Assembly: GCA_942493315.1 (NCBI GenBank)
Contig: OW818690.1
Span: forward strand, 1,426,001 to 1,490,000
Direction: 5' to 3'
Origin: UBA5429 sp942493315
Lineage (GTDB): Bacteria > Bacteroidota > Bacteroidia > Bacteroidales > WCHB1-69
DNA length: 64,000 bases
In this document: one piece after another, positions 8,096 through 17,434 of the stretch
Numbering within the stretch: the stretch's first letter is position 1
Layout: each line of letters opens with the position of its first letter
Position numbers and translations under genes: made by a program
Notes under the pieces: model-generated
Databases searched by the model: none
Told to the model about the DNA's origin: nothing
The model's input: the letters and a program-made list of their open reading frames with translations, nothing else

Positions 8096-9234
8096 GCTCC
8101 ATCCATAATTTGTAAAATTATTTTGGTCTTTCCATTATGTGATCTGTTTCTATAATTACTTAGAAAGAGTAAAAACAATCTATCTTTGGGTCTGTAGGTC
8201 ATCACGTGATGAAAACCTCTCCATAAACCTCCATGATACACTAAATTTCCGGTTATTTCATTTACTTCAATTCGTAATCCATACCCGTAAGGTTCAGAAG
8301 GAATAAATCCATTGATCTGATTATGAGGTGATATCGCTTGATGAACAAACCTTTTTGAAATAATTTTATAGTCAATATAATATGCTTGATACCAATTGTA
8401 GAGATCTTCCGCAGTTGAATACATCGATTTGTCCCCTAATACACTATTGAGAATATTATCGGGAACCTCTTCTCCATCAATGAGATGACCTTTGCAAATG
8501 TCAACTTGATTCCCATTTTTCAGCTCTGTATAAAAAAATGTATGGGTCATTCCTGCAGGAATTAAAAGATTGGCCCTCACATAATCAGCGAAAATTTGAC
8601 CGGTAATCTGTTCAATAATGGATGCTAATAAAGCATAATTAGTATTCGTATATTTAAACTCAACTCCGGGGGTGGCTGTCATGATTGGGATATCACATGT
8701 TAGATATTGAATCAACATCTGATTAGTAAAGATAGTGTCCGTTCTGAAAAATTGTTCGAAATCTAAATATTCCGGCAGCCCGGATGTGTGTGTCAGTAAA
8801 TGTTTGATTTTAACGGTATTGTATGGTAAATCAGGAAAATAATCAATCAAATAATCCTCTAAAGAGAGGGAGTCGTGCTCTACTAATTTTAAGATTGCTG
8901 CAGCCGTGAATTGTTTGGAAACTGACGCTAAATCAAAGAGAGTTGTTTCAGTAATTTTATTGGCGAGAACTTTTTTAGCTTTTAATGATTTATAACCTCC
9001 TGTGTATTGATACATGATGGAATCATCAGAAGAAAATAGGATGCTTCCATTAATCACTTTTGCAATTTTGGAAAGTTCATCGTTTACTTGTACTAATTTG
9101 AATTGTTGATTGGCTTCCTTAAAAATAGCGTTGATTTCATAAATACTCGTCTTTTCAATCGATTTTTGAACAGCGGGTTTGGGTTGATGTGTTCCTAAAA
9201 ATAGTACCTGTAAAAAAATAAGTAAGTAACTCAT
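8092..9234 (-). CDS. Serine hydrolase, class C beta-lactamase / DD-peptidase fold
   Basis: A 380-residue protein of the beta-lactamase-related family (Pfam Beta-lactamase), which includes DD-peptidases, esterases and D-amino acid hydrolases. Catalytic marks are SVSK (SxxK) near residue 105, the YxN-type triad in YTNTNYAL, and HGG in VYHGGLWRG replacing KTG. A hydrophobic N-terminus (MSYLLIFLQVLFLG) suggests export to the periplasm. The start overlaps the GSCFA gene stop by 4 bases (ATGA), so it is the last gene of the helicase-GSCFA-hydrolase operon. Its stop codon and that of the TldD gene share the bases TTAA at 8092-8095. Substrate cannot be told from sequence. Confidence 0.88.
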   Translation of the reverse strand: MSYLLIFLQVLFLGTHQPKPAVQKSIEKTSIYEINAIFKEANQQFKLVQVNDELSKIAKVINGSILFSSDDSIMYQYTGGYKSLKAKKVLANKITETTLFDLASVSKQFTAAAILKLVEHDSLSLEDYLIDYFPDLPYNTVKIKHLLTHTSGLPEYLDFEQFFRTDTIFTNQMLIQYLTCDIPIMTATPGVEFKYTNTNYALLASIIEQITGQIFADYVRANLLIPAGMTHTFFYTELKNGNQVDICKGHLIDGEEVPDNILNSVLGDKSMYSTAEDLYNWYQAYYIDYKIISKRFVHQAISPHNQINGFIPSEPYGYGLRIEVNEITGNLVYHGGLWRGFHHVMTYRPKDRLFLLFLSNYRNRSHNGKTKIILQIMDGA

Positions 9235-10097
9235 GGTCTTTTATTTATAGGAATATGACCCACACTTTTAATCTCTTTCTCTATTTGTTTGAACTTTAAT
9301 TCCGTTTCAGGATTAAAAAACGTTTTTCTAATCATCTCTTCCATATATTGAAGTCCATATTCTCCGGGATGACATAAATCTGATCCATAAAACCGATAAT
9401 CTCTTAAATCATCCATAAAAATTTCATAAGCAGGGAAATAAAAAACAGTAGAATCGTTAACCAATTGATCTATAGCTATATGTAAAATAGACTTACTTAC
9501 TTGATTTTCATGAAAACCATCACTTAAATGGCGAACAGGACTAACCGTAAATATGATTTTGATTGATGGATTTATTTTTTTAATCTTATCAATCAGTATT
9601 TTATAATCATCAACAATCTCATCGACCGATAATCTCAACTTTTCAAACTGATGATTTGGAATTTTATGACAGTTCGCTACAATCATATTGTTTTCCAAAA
9701 AACGATAACAATAGGAGGTTCCCAGAGTGATGAATAAGTAGGTGCTTTTTTTTAAATGATTGAAGGAATTTTGATCAATAAAGGCAATTTTATCTTTTAA
9801 TTCCTGTTTATCTGGAGCTGAAATTTTTCCTTGATGTGAAAAGCTAATATATTGATCATTAAATAAATAAATATATTTTTCAGAGATGTTTTGTAAGTCT
9901 AAAACACGATTTAGATTATCACTAATGGACTTAGGATTAAAAAGAGTTCCGAATGGATTGGCAAGGGTTTGAAATCTATTTTTGGAGAAAAAAGCTCCGA
10001 TATGATCAGAAAAACAGGAGCCTACAAAAAACAAGGTATCTTCATAACCGATATGAAATGGAAATTGGGGAATAGGATGTTCAGTTCTGAATATCAT
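9231..10097 (-). CDS. GSCFA family protein (SGNH-hydrolase-like)
   Basis: A 288-residue protein beginning with the family signature: FFVGSCFSDHIGAFFSKNRF at about residues 24-43, from which the GSCFA family takes its name. The conserved Ser/Cys and downstream segments (ANPFGTLFNP, LFITLGTSYCYR, FTVSPVRHLSDG) fit an SGNH-like acyl-hydrolase or acyltransferase fold; no substrate has been established for the family as far as I know. The lack of a signal peptide suggests a cytoplasmic location. It overlaps the helicase gene upstream and the serine hydrolase gene downstream by 4 bases each, so translation of all three is probably coupled. Confidence 0.9.
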   Translation of the reverse strand: MIFRTEHPIPQFPFHIGYEDTLFFVGSCFSDHIGAFFSKNRFQTLANPFGTLFNPKSISDNLNRVLDLQNISEKYIYLFNDQYISFSHQGKISAPDKQELKDKIAFIDQNSFNHLKKSTYLFITLGTSYCYRFLENNMIVANCHKIPNHQFEKLRLSVDEIVDDYKILIDKIKKINPSIKIIFTVSPVRHLSDGFHENQVSKSILHIAIDQLVNDSTVFYFPAYEIFMDDLRDYRFYGSDLCHPGEYGLQYMEEMIRKTFFNPETELKFKQIEKEIKSVGHIPINKRP

Positions 10098-12418
10098 TTT
10101 TTATCGGGTATGATCAATTTGGCAAATTTTAATAACAATGTTTTGGTTCCAACGGTTTCAAATTGAACGATTGCTTTTGTTTCAACTCCTTTTCCATCAA
10201 TTTGTTTCACTTCTCCAAATCCAAACTTATCATGAAAAACAACCAACGAAGGAACAATTTGATCAATGGTAGCTTCTTTTCCGATCACTTCCATTTTACG
10301 TTCCGTCGCAATTTGTGCGTTCTCTTTTTTTCTTATTCTTGTAACTTCTGAAAAAGATTTATCTCCAAACATTGAAGGGGAGGAGTGGGAAGAAAAGATC
10401 CCTTTTCCCATAGAAGCTTTTTCTGTATAGTTTAAATATTTAACAGGGATTTCATTCAAAAATCTGCTTTTTTCGCAAAATTGTAAAGATCCGAAACGGT
10501 AACGGGTTAATGAATGAGTTATGGTAAGAGATCTTTTAGCTCTGGTTATTGCCACATAAAACAACCTTCTTTCCTCCTCCAGTTCTGCTCTGGAACCTAA
10601 AGACATTGAAGATGGAAACAGATTCTCTTCCAATCCTGTCAAAAACACATATTCAAACTCTAATCCTTTAGCAGAGTGGATGGTCATCAATTTCACCCGA
10701 TCCTGAATTGCTTCCTCTTTCTCCTCTTCATCGGTCAAAAGCACAACACTTTCCAAAAAACGATCCAAAGAAGGAAAATATTCATCAATAATTTCACCGG
10801 TAGATTCATTAAATGATGATTCCGGTTCTTTTTCGGTAAACTCTTTGATAGAATCTAAAAGTTCTTCCACATTTTGTTTTCTATCTAAATCAGATTTATC
10901 TTCACTTAGTTCTTTTAATATACCAACACTTACTACAATATGTTTTCCCAATTCATAAGCATCTGTCGTAGTTAATAATGCAGAAAAACTTTTAATTTTG
11001 GTAACAAACTCCATCAATCTTTCTTTAGTAGGATTGTTCACATCCAATCCATATTTGGATGGATTTTCAATCACATTCCAAATTCTAACCTGATGTTGGT
11101 TGGCACAAACAATCACTTTTTCCATAGTTGTCTGACCAATTCCTCTTTGAGGATAATTGATTACACGTCTTAAAGACTCTTCATCAAAGTGGTTGATTGT
11201 AATTCGAAAATAAGCAACTACATCTTTGATCTCTTTTCTTTTATAAAAAGATAAGCCTCCATAAATTTTATAAGGTATATTCCTTTTAATCAACGACTCT
11301 TCCAAAGCACGCGATTGGGCATTGGTTCTGTACAAAATAGCAAATTGAGAGTTATTGACATGAAAGTTTTGTTTATACTCAAAAATGGTATTCGCTATCA
11401 ACTGAGCCTCTTCAGAATCACTGTTTGTCTGGAAAATATTGATTTTATTACCCTCTTCATTATCAGTCCAAACCTCTTTAAATAGTTGATCTTTATTGCA
11501 TTTTATAACGGCATTAGCTGCATTGACAATATTTTGGGTAGATCTGTAGTTTTGTTCCAGTTTAATAGTAATCGCTTCAGGGTAGTCTCTTTTAAAATTG
11601 AGAATATTTTGAATATTGGCACCACGAAAGGAGTAGATACTTTGCGCATCATCTCCTACAATACAAATATTGTGATGGGATGATGATAATTTCTTAATAA
11701 TCAAGTACTGTGCAAAATTGGTATCCTGATACTCATCTACCAAAATATACTGATAACGATTTTGATATTTATGAAGCATTTCTGGAAAATCCCTTAGCAG
11801 TACATTCATATAATAAAGCAAATCATCAAAATCCATTGCATCAGATTTTCTCAATCGCTCATTATATCTAGAAAAAATTTCACCAATTAAGGGCTTTCCT
11901 GCTTCGTTATCAGCAGCAAAAATTTCAGGATTTTTGATATAATCAAAATGAGATAAAAGATTAGATTTTGCTCCTGAAATTCGGTTTAAAACATACCCGG
12001 CAGCATACACTTTGGGGTCAAGATTCATCTCTTTGATGATACTTTTAATTAAATTTTTGGAATCATCTGTATCATAAACAGTTAAATTTCTGGAATATCC
12101 TAATTTTTCACCTTCAACTCTTAAAATTTTATAAAAAACAGAGTGAAAAGTCCCCATCATTACTGCTTTAGCTGAGGCTTCTCCAACCAGATTAAAAATA
12201 CGTTCCCGCATCTCTGCAGCAGCTTTATTGGTAAAAGTGAGTGCTAAAATTTGATAGGGATTGATTCCTTTTGCAAGCATAAATGCAATTCGGTATGTCA
12301 AAACGCGTGTTTTACCGGAACCGGCACCTGCAATAACCATCAATGGTCCCTCAATATGAGATACTGCTTGTTTTTGAGGTTCATTCAGTGATTCGAGTAT
12401 TGTATCCAGATTTTTCAT
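10094..12418 (-). CDS. pcrA: UvrD/PcrA-type superfamily 1 DNA helicase
   Basis: A 774-residue 3'-5' DNA helicase for repair and replication restart. Motifs in order: Q-motif region LNEPQKQAV, Walker A GAGSGKT (31-37), motif Ia ALTFTNKAAAEMR, DEYQDTN (motif II), GDDAQSIYSFRGA (motif III), LEQNYRS (motif IV), and near the C-terminus LMTIHSAKGLEFEYVFLTGLEE (motif V) and RRLFYVAITRAK (motif VI). The length and the C-terminal extension ending in a Tudor-like segment (VFHDKFGFGEVKQIDGKG) fit PcrA/UvrD rather than Rep or RecB. It is followed by two overlapping genes. The start is 38 bases after the tryptophanase stop, so it may also receive transcription from tnaA. Confidence 0.93.
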   Translation of the reverse strand: MKNLDTILESLNEPQKQAVSHIEGPLMVIAGAGSGKTRVLTYRIAFMLAKGINPYQILALTFTNKAAAEMRERIFNLVGEASAKAVMMGTFHSVFYKILRVEGEKLGYSRNLTVYDTDDSKNLIKSIIKEMNLDPKVYAAGYVLNRISGAKSNLLSHFDYIKNPEIFAADNEAGKPLIGEIFSRYNERLRKSDAMDFDDLLYYMNVLLRDFPEMLHKYQNRYQYILVDEYQDTNFAQYLIIKKLSSSHHNICIVGDDAQSIYSFRGANIQNILNFKRDYPEAITIKLEQNYRSTQNIVNAANAVIKCNKDQLFKEVWTDNEEGNKINIFQTNSDSEEAQLIANTIFEYKQNFHVNNSQFAILYRTNAQSRALEESLIKRNIPYKIYGGLSFYKRKEIKDVVAYFRITINHFDEESLRRVINYPQRGIGQTTMEKVIVCANQHQVRIWNVIENPSKYGLDVNNPTKERLMEFVTKIKSFSALLTTTDAYELGKHIVVSVGILKELSEDKSDLDRKQNVEELLDSIKEFTEKEPESSFNESTGEIIDEYFPSLDRFLESVVLLTDEEEKEEAIQDRVKLMTIHSAKGLEFEYVFLTGLEENLFPSSMSLGSRAELEEERRLFYVAITRAKRSLTITHSLTRYRFGSLQFCEKSRFLNEIPVKYLNYTEKASMGKGIFSSHSSPSMFGDKSFSEVTRIRKKENAQIATERKMEVIGKEATIDQIVPSLVVFHDKFGFGEVKQIDGKGVETKAIVQFETVGTKTLLLKFAKLIIPDKK

Positions 12419-12456
12419 ATAGAGTTATTGTTAGCAGTAAATAAAGGAAGTCTATA

Positions 12457-13830
12457 TTATAAACGTTCCAATTTTACAGTGAAATGTCTCATGATAGGAG
12501 CTTCCCAAACAATTTTCATCCCTCTTGAAATAGTATCTCTACGATCATACACATTTTTCAAAGCTGCAGCAACAACATCCATGTGGTTATTTGTATAAGT
12601 TCTTCTTGGGATAGCTAATCGAAGTAAATCCAATCCACCAAAACGGTTCTCACGAGTAACAGGATCTCTGTCAGCCAAAATATAACCAATCTCACAACCA
12701 CGAATTCCGGCTTCTAAATATAATTCAACTGTTAAAGTCTGGGCTGGAAACTCTTCTTTTGGGACTTTGGTCAACACTTTTCCAGCATCAACAAAAATAG
12801 CATGCCCACCGAAAGGTCTTTGGTATGGAATGCCATATTCATCTAATTTTGTTGCAAGATATTCTATTTGTTTGATACGAGTTTGTAAGTTTTCAAATTC
12901 TGTATTTTCATCCAATCCTACAGCAATGGCATTCATGTCACGACCATTCAATCCACCATAAGTGATATATCCTTCATAAATGATTGTTTTGACTTTTGCT
13001 GCTTCGTACCAATCATTGATATTAGTGGCAATGAATCCACCCATATTTACCTGGGCATCTTTTTTGGCACTCATGGTCATCCCATCAGCATAAGTAAACA
13101 TCTCTTTACAAATTTCTTTAATTGTTTTATCTTGATATCCCTCTTCTCTTGTTTTAATAAAATAAGCGTTTTCAGCAAAACGAGCAGAATCAAAAAGTAC
13201 AGGAATGTGATATTTTTTAGCAATGGCTTTTACATCACGTAAATTCTTCATGGAAACCGGTTGTCCACCTGCTGTATTATTGGTGATTGTAATAATGATA
13301 AATGGAACTCTTTCGAATTTTTCAGCTAAGAATTTCTCTAGTTTTTTACAATCAACATTTCCTTTAAATGGAATCTCCAATTGGGTGTTTTGTGCTTCAT
13401 CAATTGTACAATCTACCGCAAATGCTTTTCTGGACTCAATGTGTCCCTTTGTTGTATCAAAATGTGAATTACCCGGAACGAAGTCACCTTCTCTGATGAG
13501 ACAAGAGAATAGTACATTTTCTGCAGCTCTTCCTTGATGTGTGGGTATCATATATTCAAATCCTGTAATTTTATTGATCATCTCTTTCATTTTGTAAAAA
13601 GAGGTTGCACCGGCATAACTTTCATCACCCAGCATCATAGCTGACCATTGACGGTCACTCATAGCTCCTGTTCCTGAATCTGTTAATAGATCAATGTAAA
13701 CGTGCTCTGCTCTCAGTTGAAATACATTATTATGTGCTTCTTTAAGATACAATTCTCTTTCAGCACGTGTTGTTTTTTTGATGGGTTCAACCATCTTGAT
13801 TTTCCATGATTCTGCGAATGGGATTTCCAT
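12457..13830 (-). CDS. tnaA: Tryptophanase (tryptophan indole-lyase)
   Basis: A PLP-dependent beta-eliminating lyase that splits tryptophan into indole, pyruvate and ammonia. The 457-residue length is normal. The PLP lysine is in MSAKKDAQVNMGG (K256/K257). It can be told from tyrosine phenol-lyase: GNSHFDTT has Asp (D125) where the phenol-lyase has Thr, and the segment GIRGCEIG has Ile where the phenol-lyase has its substrate-binding Arg. Other family segments: TPTHQGR-like IPTHQGRAAEN, ITNNTAGGQPVSM, LRLAIPRRTYT. It lies 17 bases after the YwqK-like lipoprotein gene and upstream of pcrA, all leftward. No tnaC-like leader peptide or tryptophan permease is seen beside it. Confidence 0.95.
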   Translation of the reverse strand: MEIPFAESWKIKMVEPIKKTTRAERELYLKEAHNNVFQLRAEHVYIDLLTDSGTGAMSDRQWSAMMLGDESYAGATSFYKMKEMINKITGFEYMIPTHQGRAAENVLFSCLIREGDFVPGNSHFDTTKGHIESRKAFAVDCTIDEAQNTQLEIPFKGNVDCKKLEKFLAEKFERVPFIIITITNNTAGGQPVSMKNLRDVKAIAKKYHIPVLFDSARFAENAYFIKTREEGYQDKTIKEICKEMFTYADGMTMSAKKDAQVNMGGFIATNINDWYEAAKVKTIIYEGYITYGGLNGRDMNAIAVGLDENTEFENLQTRIKQIEYLATKLDEYGIPYQRPFGGHAIFVDAGKVLTKVPKEEFPAQTLTVELYLEAGIRGCEIGYILADRDPVTRENRFGGLDLLRLAIPRRTYTNNHMDVVAAALKNVYDRRDTISRGMKIVWEAPIMRHFTVKLERL

Positions 13831-13847
13831 AATATTAGGTGTTTATG

Positions 13848-14396
13848 TTATTTTTTTGTTTTTGCAATTTGAATACATCTTGGACAAGATCCACAAACTA
13901 AGTTATCACCTTTTGCTTCAAGTGATTTATGAAGGGTTCCCCCTTTTGTATAAAATTTCCAAGTACCTTCACAAATACCATTTTTATAAGAACCGGTGTA
14001 ACGAATAGTACCATTATTATAATAAACAGTGTATTCACCATCCTCTTTTCCATCAATAAAAAATGCATCCGTTTGAACTTTACCATCCGGATAAAAAGCT
14101 TTCCAAACGCCATCTTTTTTATTATTTTTTATTCCTCCTCCCATATATACAGATTTGTCGTCCCTGTATAACATTTCCCCAATTTTGTTGGTAGTTACAT
14201 TTTTATCTTTATCAACTTCATAAAAATAAACCAATTGTGGGTTGTTATTTTGATAAGATTGCATCACTTTTCTGCCTGGAGTTTTTTCATTGAAAATTTC
14301 TTGTGGGTCTGGCCTTTGTTTCTCTTTGTTGCAAGAAAAAACGAATACAATTAGGGTTAGAAATAATGTAAGTTTTAGAAATTTGTTTGAAGCCAT
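13848..14396 (-). CDS. YwqK-like MORN-repeat lipoprotein
   Basis: A 182-residue lipoprotein: the N-terminus KFLKLTLFLTLIVFVFSC ends in a lipobox with Cys at about residue 22. The rest contains three to four MORN-like repeats of the YwqK type (GVWKAFYPDGKVQTDAFF, GEYTVYYNNGTIRYTGSY, GTWKFYTKGGTLHKSL). Such repeats are often labelled 'toxin-antitoxin system YwqK family antitoxin', but there is no toxin here and that name should not be taken literally. It ends with a CGSCPRC cysteine cluster, which could bind metal. It is 17 bases upstream of tnaA and may share its transcript. Confidence 0.8.
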   Translation of the reverse strand: MASNKFLKLTLFLTLIVFVFSCNKEKQRPDPQEIFNEKTPGRKVMQSYQNNNPQLVYFYEVDKDKNVTTNKIGEMLYRDDKSVYMGGGIKNNKKDGVWKAFYPDGKVQTDAFFIDGKEDGEYTVYYNNGTIRYTGSYKNGICEGTWKFYTKGGTLHKSLEAKGDNLVCGSCPRCIQIAKTKK

Positions 14397-14650
14397 AAAT
14401 GATGAATAAAAAGTTAACTATTTTTTATAAAAAATTGATATATAATAAAATAGGATACTAACCCTAAAATAATATAAAGGTTACAAAGATATAACATATT
14501 TTTTAATTAAAGCAAAAAAAAAAGTCGTTTATATAATTTTTATCATATTTAATGTTCAATTCAACTCAAATGGTTTTTTATAAATAACAAAAAAGCAGTT
14601 TTAAGTATCCATCTATAAATCAAAATGAGATTACTTATTATTAATTTTTG

Positions 14651-14658
14651 TATCTTTG
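14651..14658 (+). promoter_or_regulatory. -7 element TATCTTTG before polyprenyl synthase operon
   Basis: TAnnTTTG match 18 bases before ATG 14677. It contains the TTG at 14656 that would otherwise extend the reading frame, so the ATG is the likely start. Confidence 0.65.
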
Positions 14659-14676
14659 CAAACCTATATTATATCA

Positions 14677-15636
14677 ATGAAAAACTTAGAAAAATATTTT
14701 AGTTCATTAACTGACGATAAAAATCCTATAAATTTGTACCAGCCAATAGGCTACATTCTTCAACAAGGTGGCAAAAGAGTTCGTCCAAAATTGGTGGAAA
14801 TTTCAACACAAATTTTTGGAGGAGATATTGAAAAAGCCATTTATCCGGCTGCCTCTTTTGAAATGCTCCATAATTTTACGTTAATTCATGATGATATTAT
14901 GGATTTAGCTCCATTGAGAAGGGGAAAAGAAACCGTTTACAAAAAATGGAATAACAATATTGCAATTTTATCCGGTGACGCATTGGCAACTATGGCTTTG
15001 CAACAGATTTTACTTACACCTGTTGCTTCTGATCTTATTTTAAAAATGGCGTCTCTTTTTGCTCAAACATCTTTAGAAATTTGTGAAGGACAACAATATG
15101 ACCTTGATTTTGAAACCATGGATCAAGTTTCAATAGACCAATACATTGAAATGATTAGACTCAAAACAGCCGTTATGCTTGCAGGATGTTTGAAAGTGGG
15201 TGCCATTTTATCCGAAACGTCTGAAAATAATCAAAATGAGATCTATAATTTTGGGATTCATGTTGGTCTTGCTTTTCAACTTCAAGATGATCTTTTTGAT
15301 GTTTATTCAGATGCCGAGACATTTGGTAAACAAATTGGGGGTGATATAAAATCTAATAAAAAAACATTCCTTTACCTTTTAGCTCTTGAAAAAGCAAATG
15401 ATGCTCAAAAAGCAGAGTTGGAAAAGTGGTTTTCTTCTGAAACTATTCATTTTGATGAAAAATTTATTTCAGTCAAATCCATTTTTGATCAATTAAACAT
15501 TAAAACCGAAACTGAAAACAAAATTCATTATTATGTGAATCAAGCACTAAATAATGTTGAAAATCTTTCAGTTTCCAAAGAAATGAAAACAGTTTTGATC
15601 GATTATGCACAACAACTTGCCCAAAGAATCAAATGA
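14677..15636 (+). CDS. Polyprenyl diphosphate synthase (trans-type)
   Basis: A 319-residue isoprenyl diphosphate synthase that condenses isopentenyl diphosphate onto allylic primers. Both aspartate-rich motifs are present: DDIMD in FTLIHDDIMDLAPLRRG and DDLFD in FQLQDDLFDVYSD, with the GGKRVRP segment near the N-terminus. The residue five before the first motif is Phe, a bulky residue usually linked to shorter products (C15-C20) rather than octaprenyl, so I do not call it IspB. The ATG at 14677 is chosen over TTG 14656, which is in the promoter. Its TGA overlaps the ATG of the PBP2 gene, so isoprenoid synthesis is coupled to the elongasome genes; undecaprenyl carrier supply is a plausible link (inference). 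Confidence 0.88.
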   Translation: MKNLEKYFSSLTDDKNPINLYQPIGYILQQGGKRVRPKLVEISTQIFGGDIEKAIYPAASFEMLHNFTLIHDDIMDLAPLRRGKETVYKKWNNNIAILSGDALATMALQQILLTPVASDLILKMASLFAQTSLEICEGQQYDLDFETMDQVSIDQYIEMIRLKTAVMLAGCLKVGAILSETSENNQNEIYNFGIHVGLAFQLQDDLFDVYSDAETFGKQIGGDIKSNKKTFLYLLALEKANDAQKAELEKWFSSETIHFDEKFISVKSIFDQLNIKTETENKIHYYVNQALNNVENLSVSKEMKTVLIDYAQQLAQRIK

Positions 15637-17432
15637 GCCAACAATTTCAGAAACGGATGTATATCATCATGGGAATCATTGTTTTGGTTCTGTTGATATA
15701 TATCGTTAGGTTATTTCAACTTCAAGTTTTAGATCCCTCTTATAGAAGATCCGCTGATAAAAATGCACTACGTCAAATTACGGAACACCCCGCCAGAGGG
15801 TTAATTTATGATCGAAACGATTCGTTGATGGTCTATAATGATGCAGCCTACGATTTAATGGTTGTACCTAATGAACTTCGTGCTTTTGATACCCTTGAGT
15901 TGTGTAAATTATTGGAGATCTCTAAAGAGGAACTATTAAAGAGAATAGATAAAGCAATCAAATGGTCCAGAATGATCCCCTCCTTGATTGCTCAACAAAT
16001 GTCGAAAGAAGATTATGGCTATTTGCAAGAGAAACTACACCGTTTTCCCGGATTCTTTGTTCAAAACAGAACCTTGAGACACTATCCACATCCAATTGCA
16101 GCTCATATTTTAGGCTATGTTGGAGAAGTGGATGCACTTATGATTGAAAAAGATCCTTATTATCAAATGGGTGATTATATTGGTTTTAGTGGTATTGAAA
16201 AAGCTTATGAAAATGAACTAAAAGGAACTAAAGGGAGAAGAATTGTATTAGTAGATGTACATAACAGAGAACGGGGAAGTTATAAAGATGGTGAAGATGA
16301 TGTTAAACCTGTTCAAGGAACCTCTATATGGTCAACTTTAGACTTGTCTCTTCAGGAATATGGAGAAAAGTTAATGCAAAATAAAAGGGGAAGTATCGTA
16401 GCTATTGAACCTTCAACCGGTGAAATCTTATGTATTGTTTCCTATCCTTCTTATGATCCGAACTTGCTCGTAGGAAATGTGAGATCAAAAAACTATTTTC
16501 AATTGTCACAAGATACCATCAGATACCCACTCTTTAATAGGGCACTCATGGCCATGTACCCACCCGGTTCTACTTTCAAATTAGCAAACGGACTTATTGC
16601 TTTACAAGAAGGAATTCTTACCCCTAGTACTGTCTATTTTTGTCCCGGCGGTTATAAAATGGGATCCCATACCGTTGCCTGTCACCATTCAGGATCTGTT
16701 AATGTTATTGGGGCTGTACAACACTCCTGTAATACATTTTTCTGTAAATCCTATTATAATATTTTATCCAATAGATCCAAATATCCAAATATTCAAGCTG
16801 CTTATCAAGCCTGGAAGGATTATATTAATTCAATGGGATTTGGAGTTAAATTTCAATCAGATCTACCTTATGAATTGAAAGGAATTATTCCCAGTGTTCA
16901 GTATTTTGATAAAAAATACCACAGATCCTGGAACGGAAATACTGTTGTTTCTATGGGAATTGGTCAGGGAGAAGCAGGTACAACACCTATGCAAATGGCT
17001 AATTTTATGGCCATCATTGCAAATAAAGGGTTCTATTATAAACCTCATGTTGTCAAGGCTATTGGAACTAAAAATACACCCAATACCAGATTCTCCGACA
17101 GAATATATGTAAATATTGAGCCCAGACATTTTGAAACCATAATGCAAGGAATGGAGATGGCTGTTTTAGCAGGAACTGCAAGATCAGCTAAAATTGAAGG
17201 TATAAATGTACTAGGAAAAACCGGGACTGCTCAAAATCCACATGGAAAGGATCACTCCGTTTTTGTATGTATCGCTCCAAAAGAAAATCCAAAAATTGTG
17301 GTTTTTGTATTGGTCGAAAATGCAGGGTTTGGAGCCACAGTTGCTGCTCCTATTGCCAGCTTGATTACTGAATTTTATCTCAAAAGAGAGGTTAAAAGAA
17401 AAGATTTGGAAGAACGAATAATTAATATGTAA
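15633..17432 (+). CDS. mrdA: Penicillin-binding protein 2 (elongasome transpeptidase)
   Basis: A class B penicillin-binding protein that cross-links peptidoglycan during lateral growth. The 599-residue protein has one N-terminal membrane segment (about 10-30), the PBP dimerisation domain (ARGLIYDRN at 54-62, GYVGEVD at 161-167), and the transpeptidase domain with catalytic SxxK (S313-TFK), SxN (S365-C-N367) and KTG (529-531). The order PBP2 then RodA, and the GFSGIEKAYENELKG segment, identify PBP2 rather than the divisome PBP3. It overlaps the prenyl synthase gene by 4 bases and is followed after 2 bases by rodA. Confidence 0.95.
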   Translation: MSQQFQKRMYIIMGIIVLVLLIYIVRLFQLQVLDPSYRRSADKNALRQITEHPARGLIYDRNDSLMVYNDAAYDLMVVPNELRAFDTLELCKLLEISKEELLKRIDKAIKWSRMIPSLIAQQMSKEDYGYLQEKLHRFPGFFVQNRTLRHYPHPIAAHILGYVGEVDALMIEKDPYYQMGDYIGFSGIEKAYENELKGTKGRRIVLVDVHNRERGSYKDGEDDVKPVQGTSIWSTLDLSLQEYGEKLMQNKRGSIVAIEPSTGEILCIVSYPSYDPNLLVGNVRSKNYFQLSQDTIRYPLFNRALMAMYPPGSTFKLANGLIALQEGILTPSTVYFCPGGYKMGSHTVACHHSGSVNVIGAVQHSCNTFFCKSYYNILSNRSKYPNIQAAYQAWKDYINSMGFGVKFQSDLPYELKGIIPSVQYFDKKYHRSWNGNTVVSMGIGQGEAGTTPMQMANFMAIIANKGFYYKPHVVKAIGTKNTPNTRFSDRIYVNIEPRHFETIMQGMEMAVLAGTARSAKIEGINVLGKTGTAQNPHGKDHSVFVCIAPKENPKIVVFVLVENAGFGATVAAPIASLITEFYLKREVKRKDLEERIINM

Positions 17433-17434
17433 CT

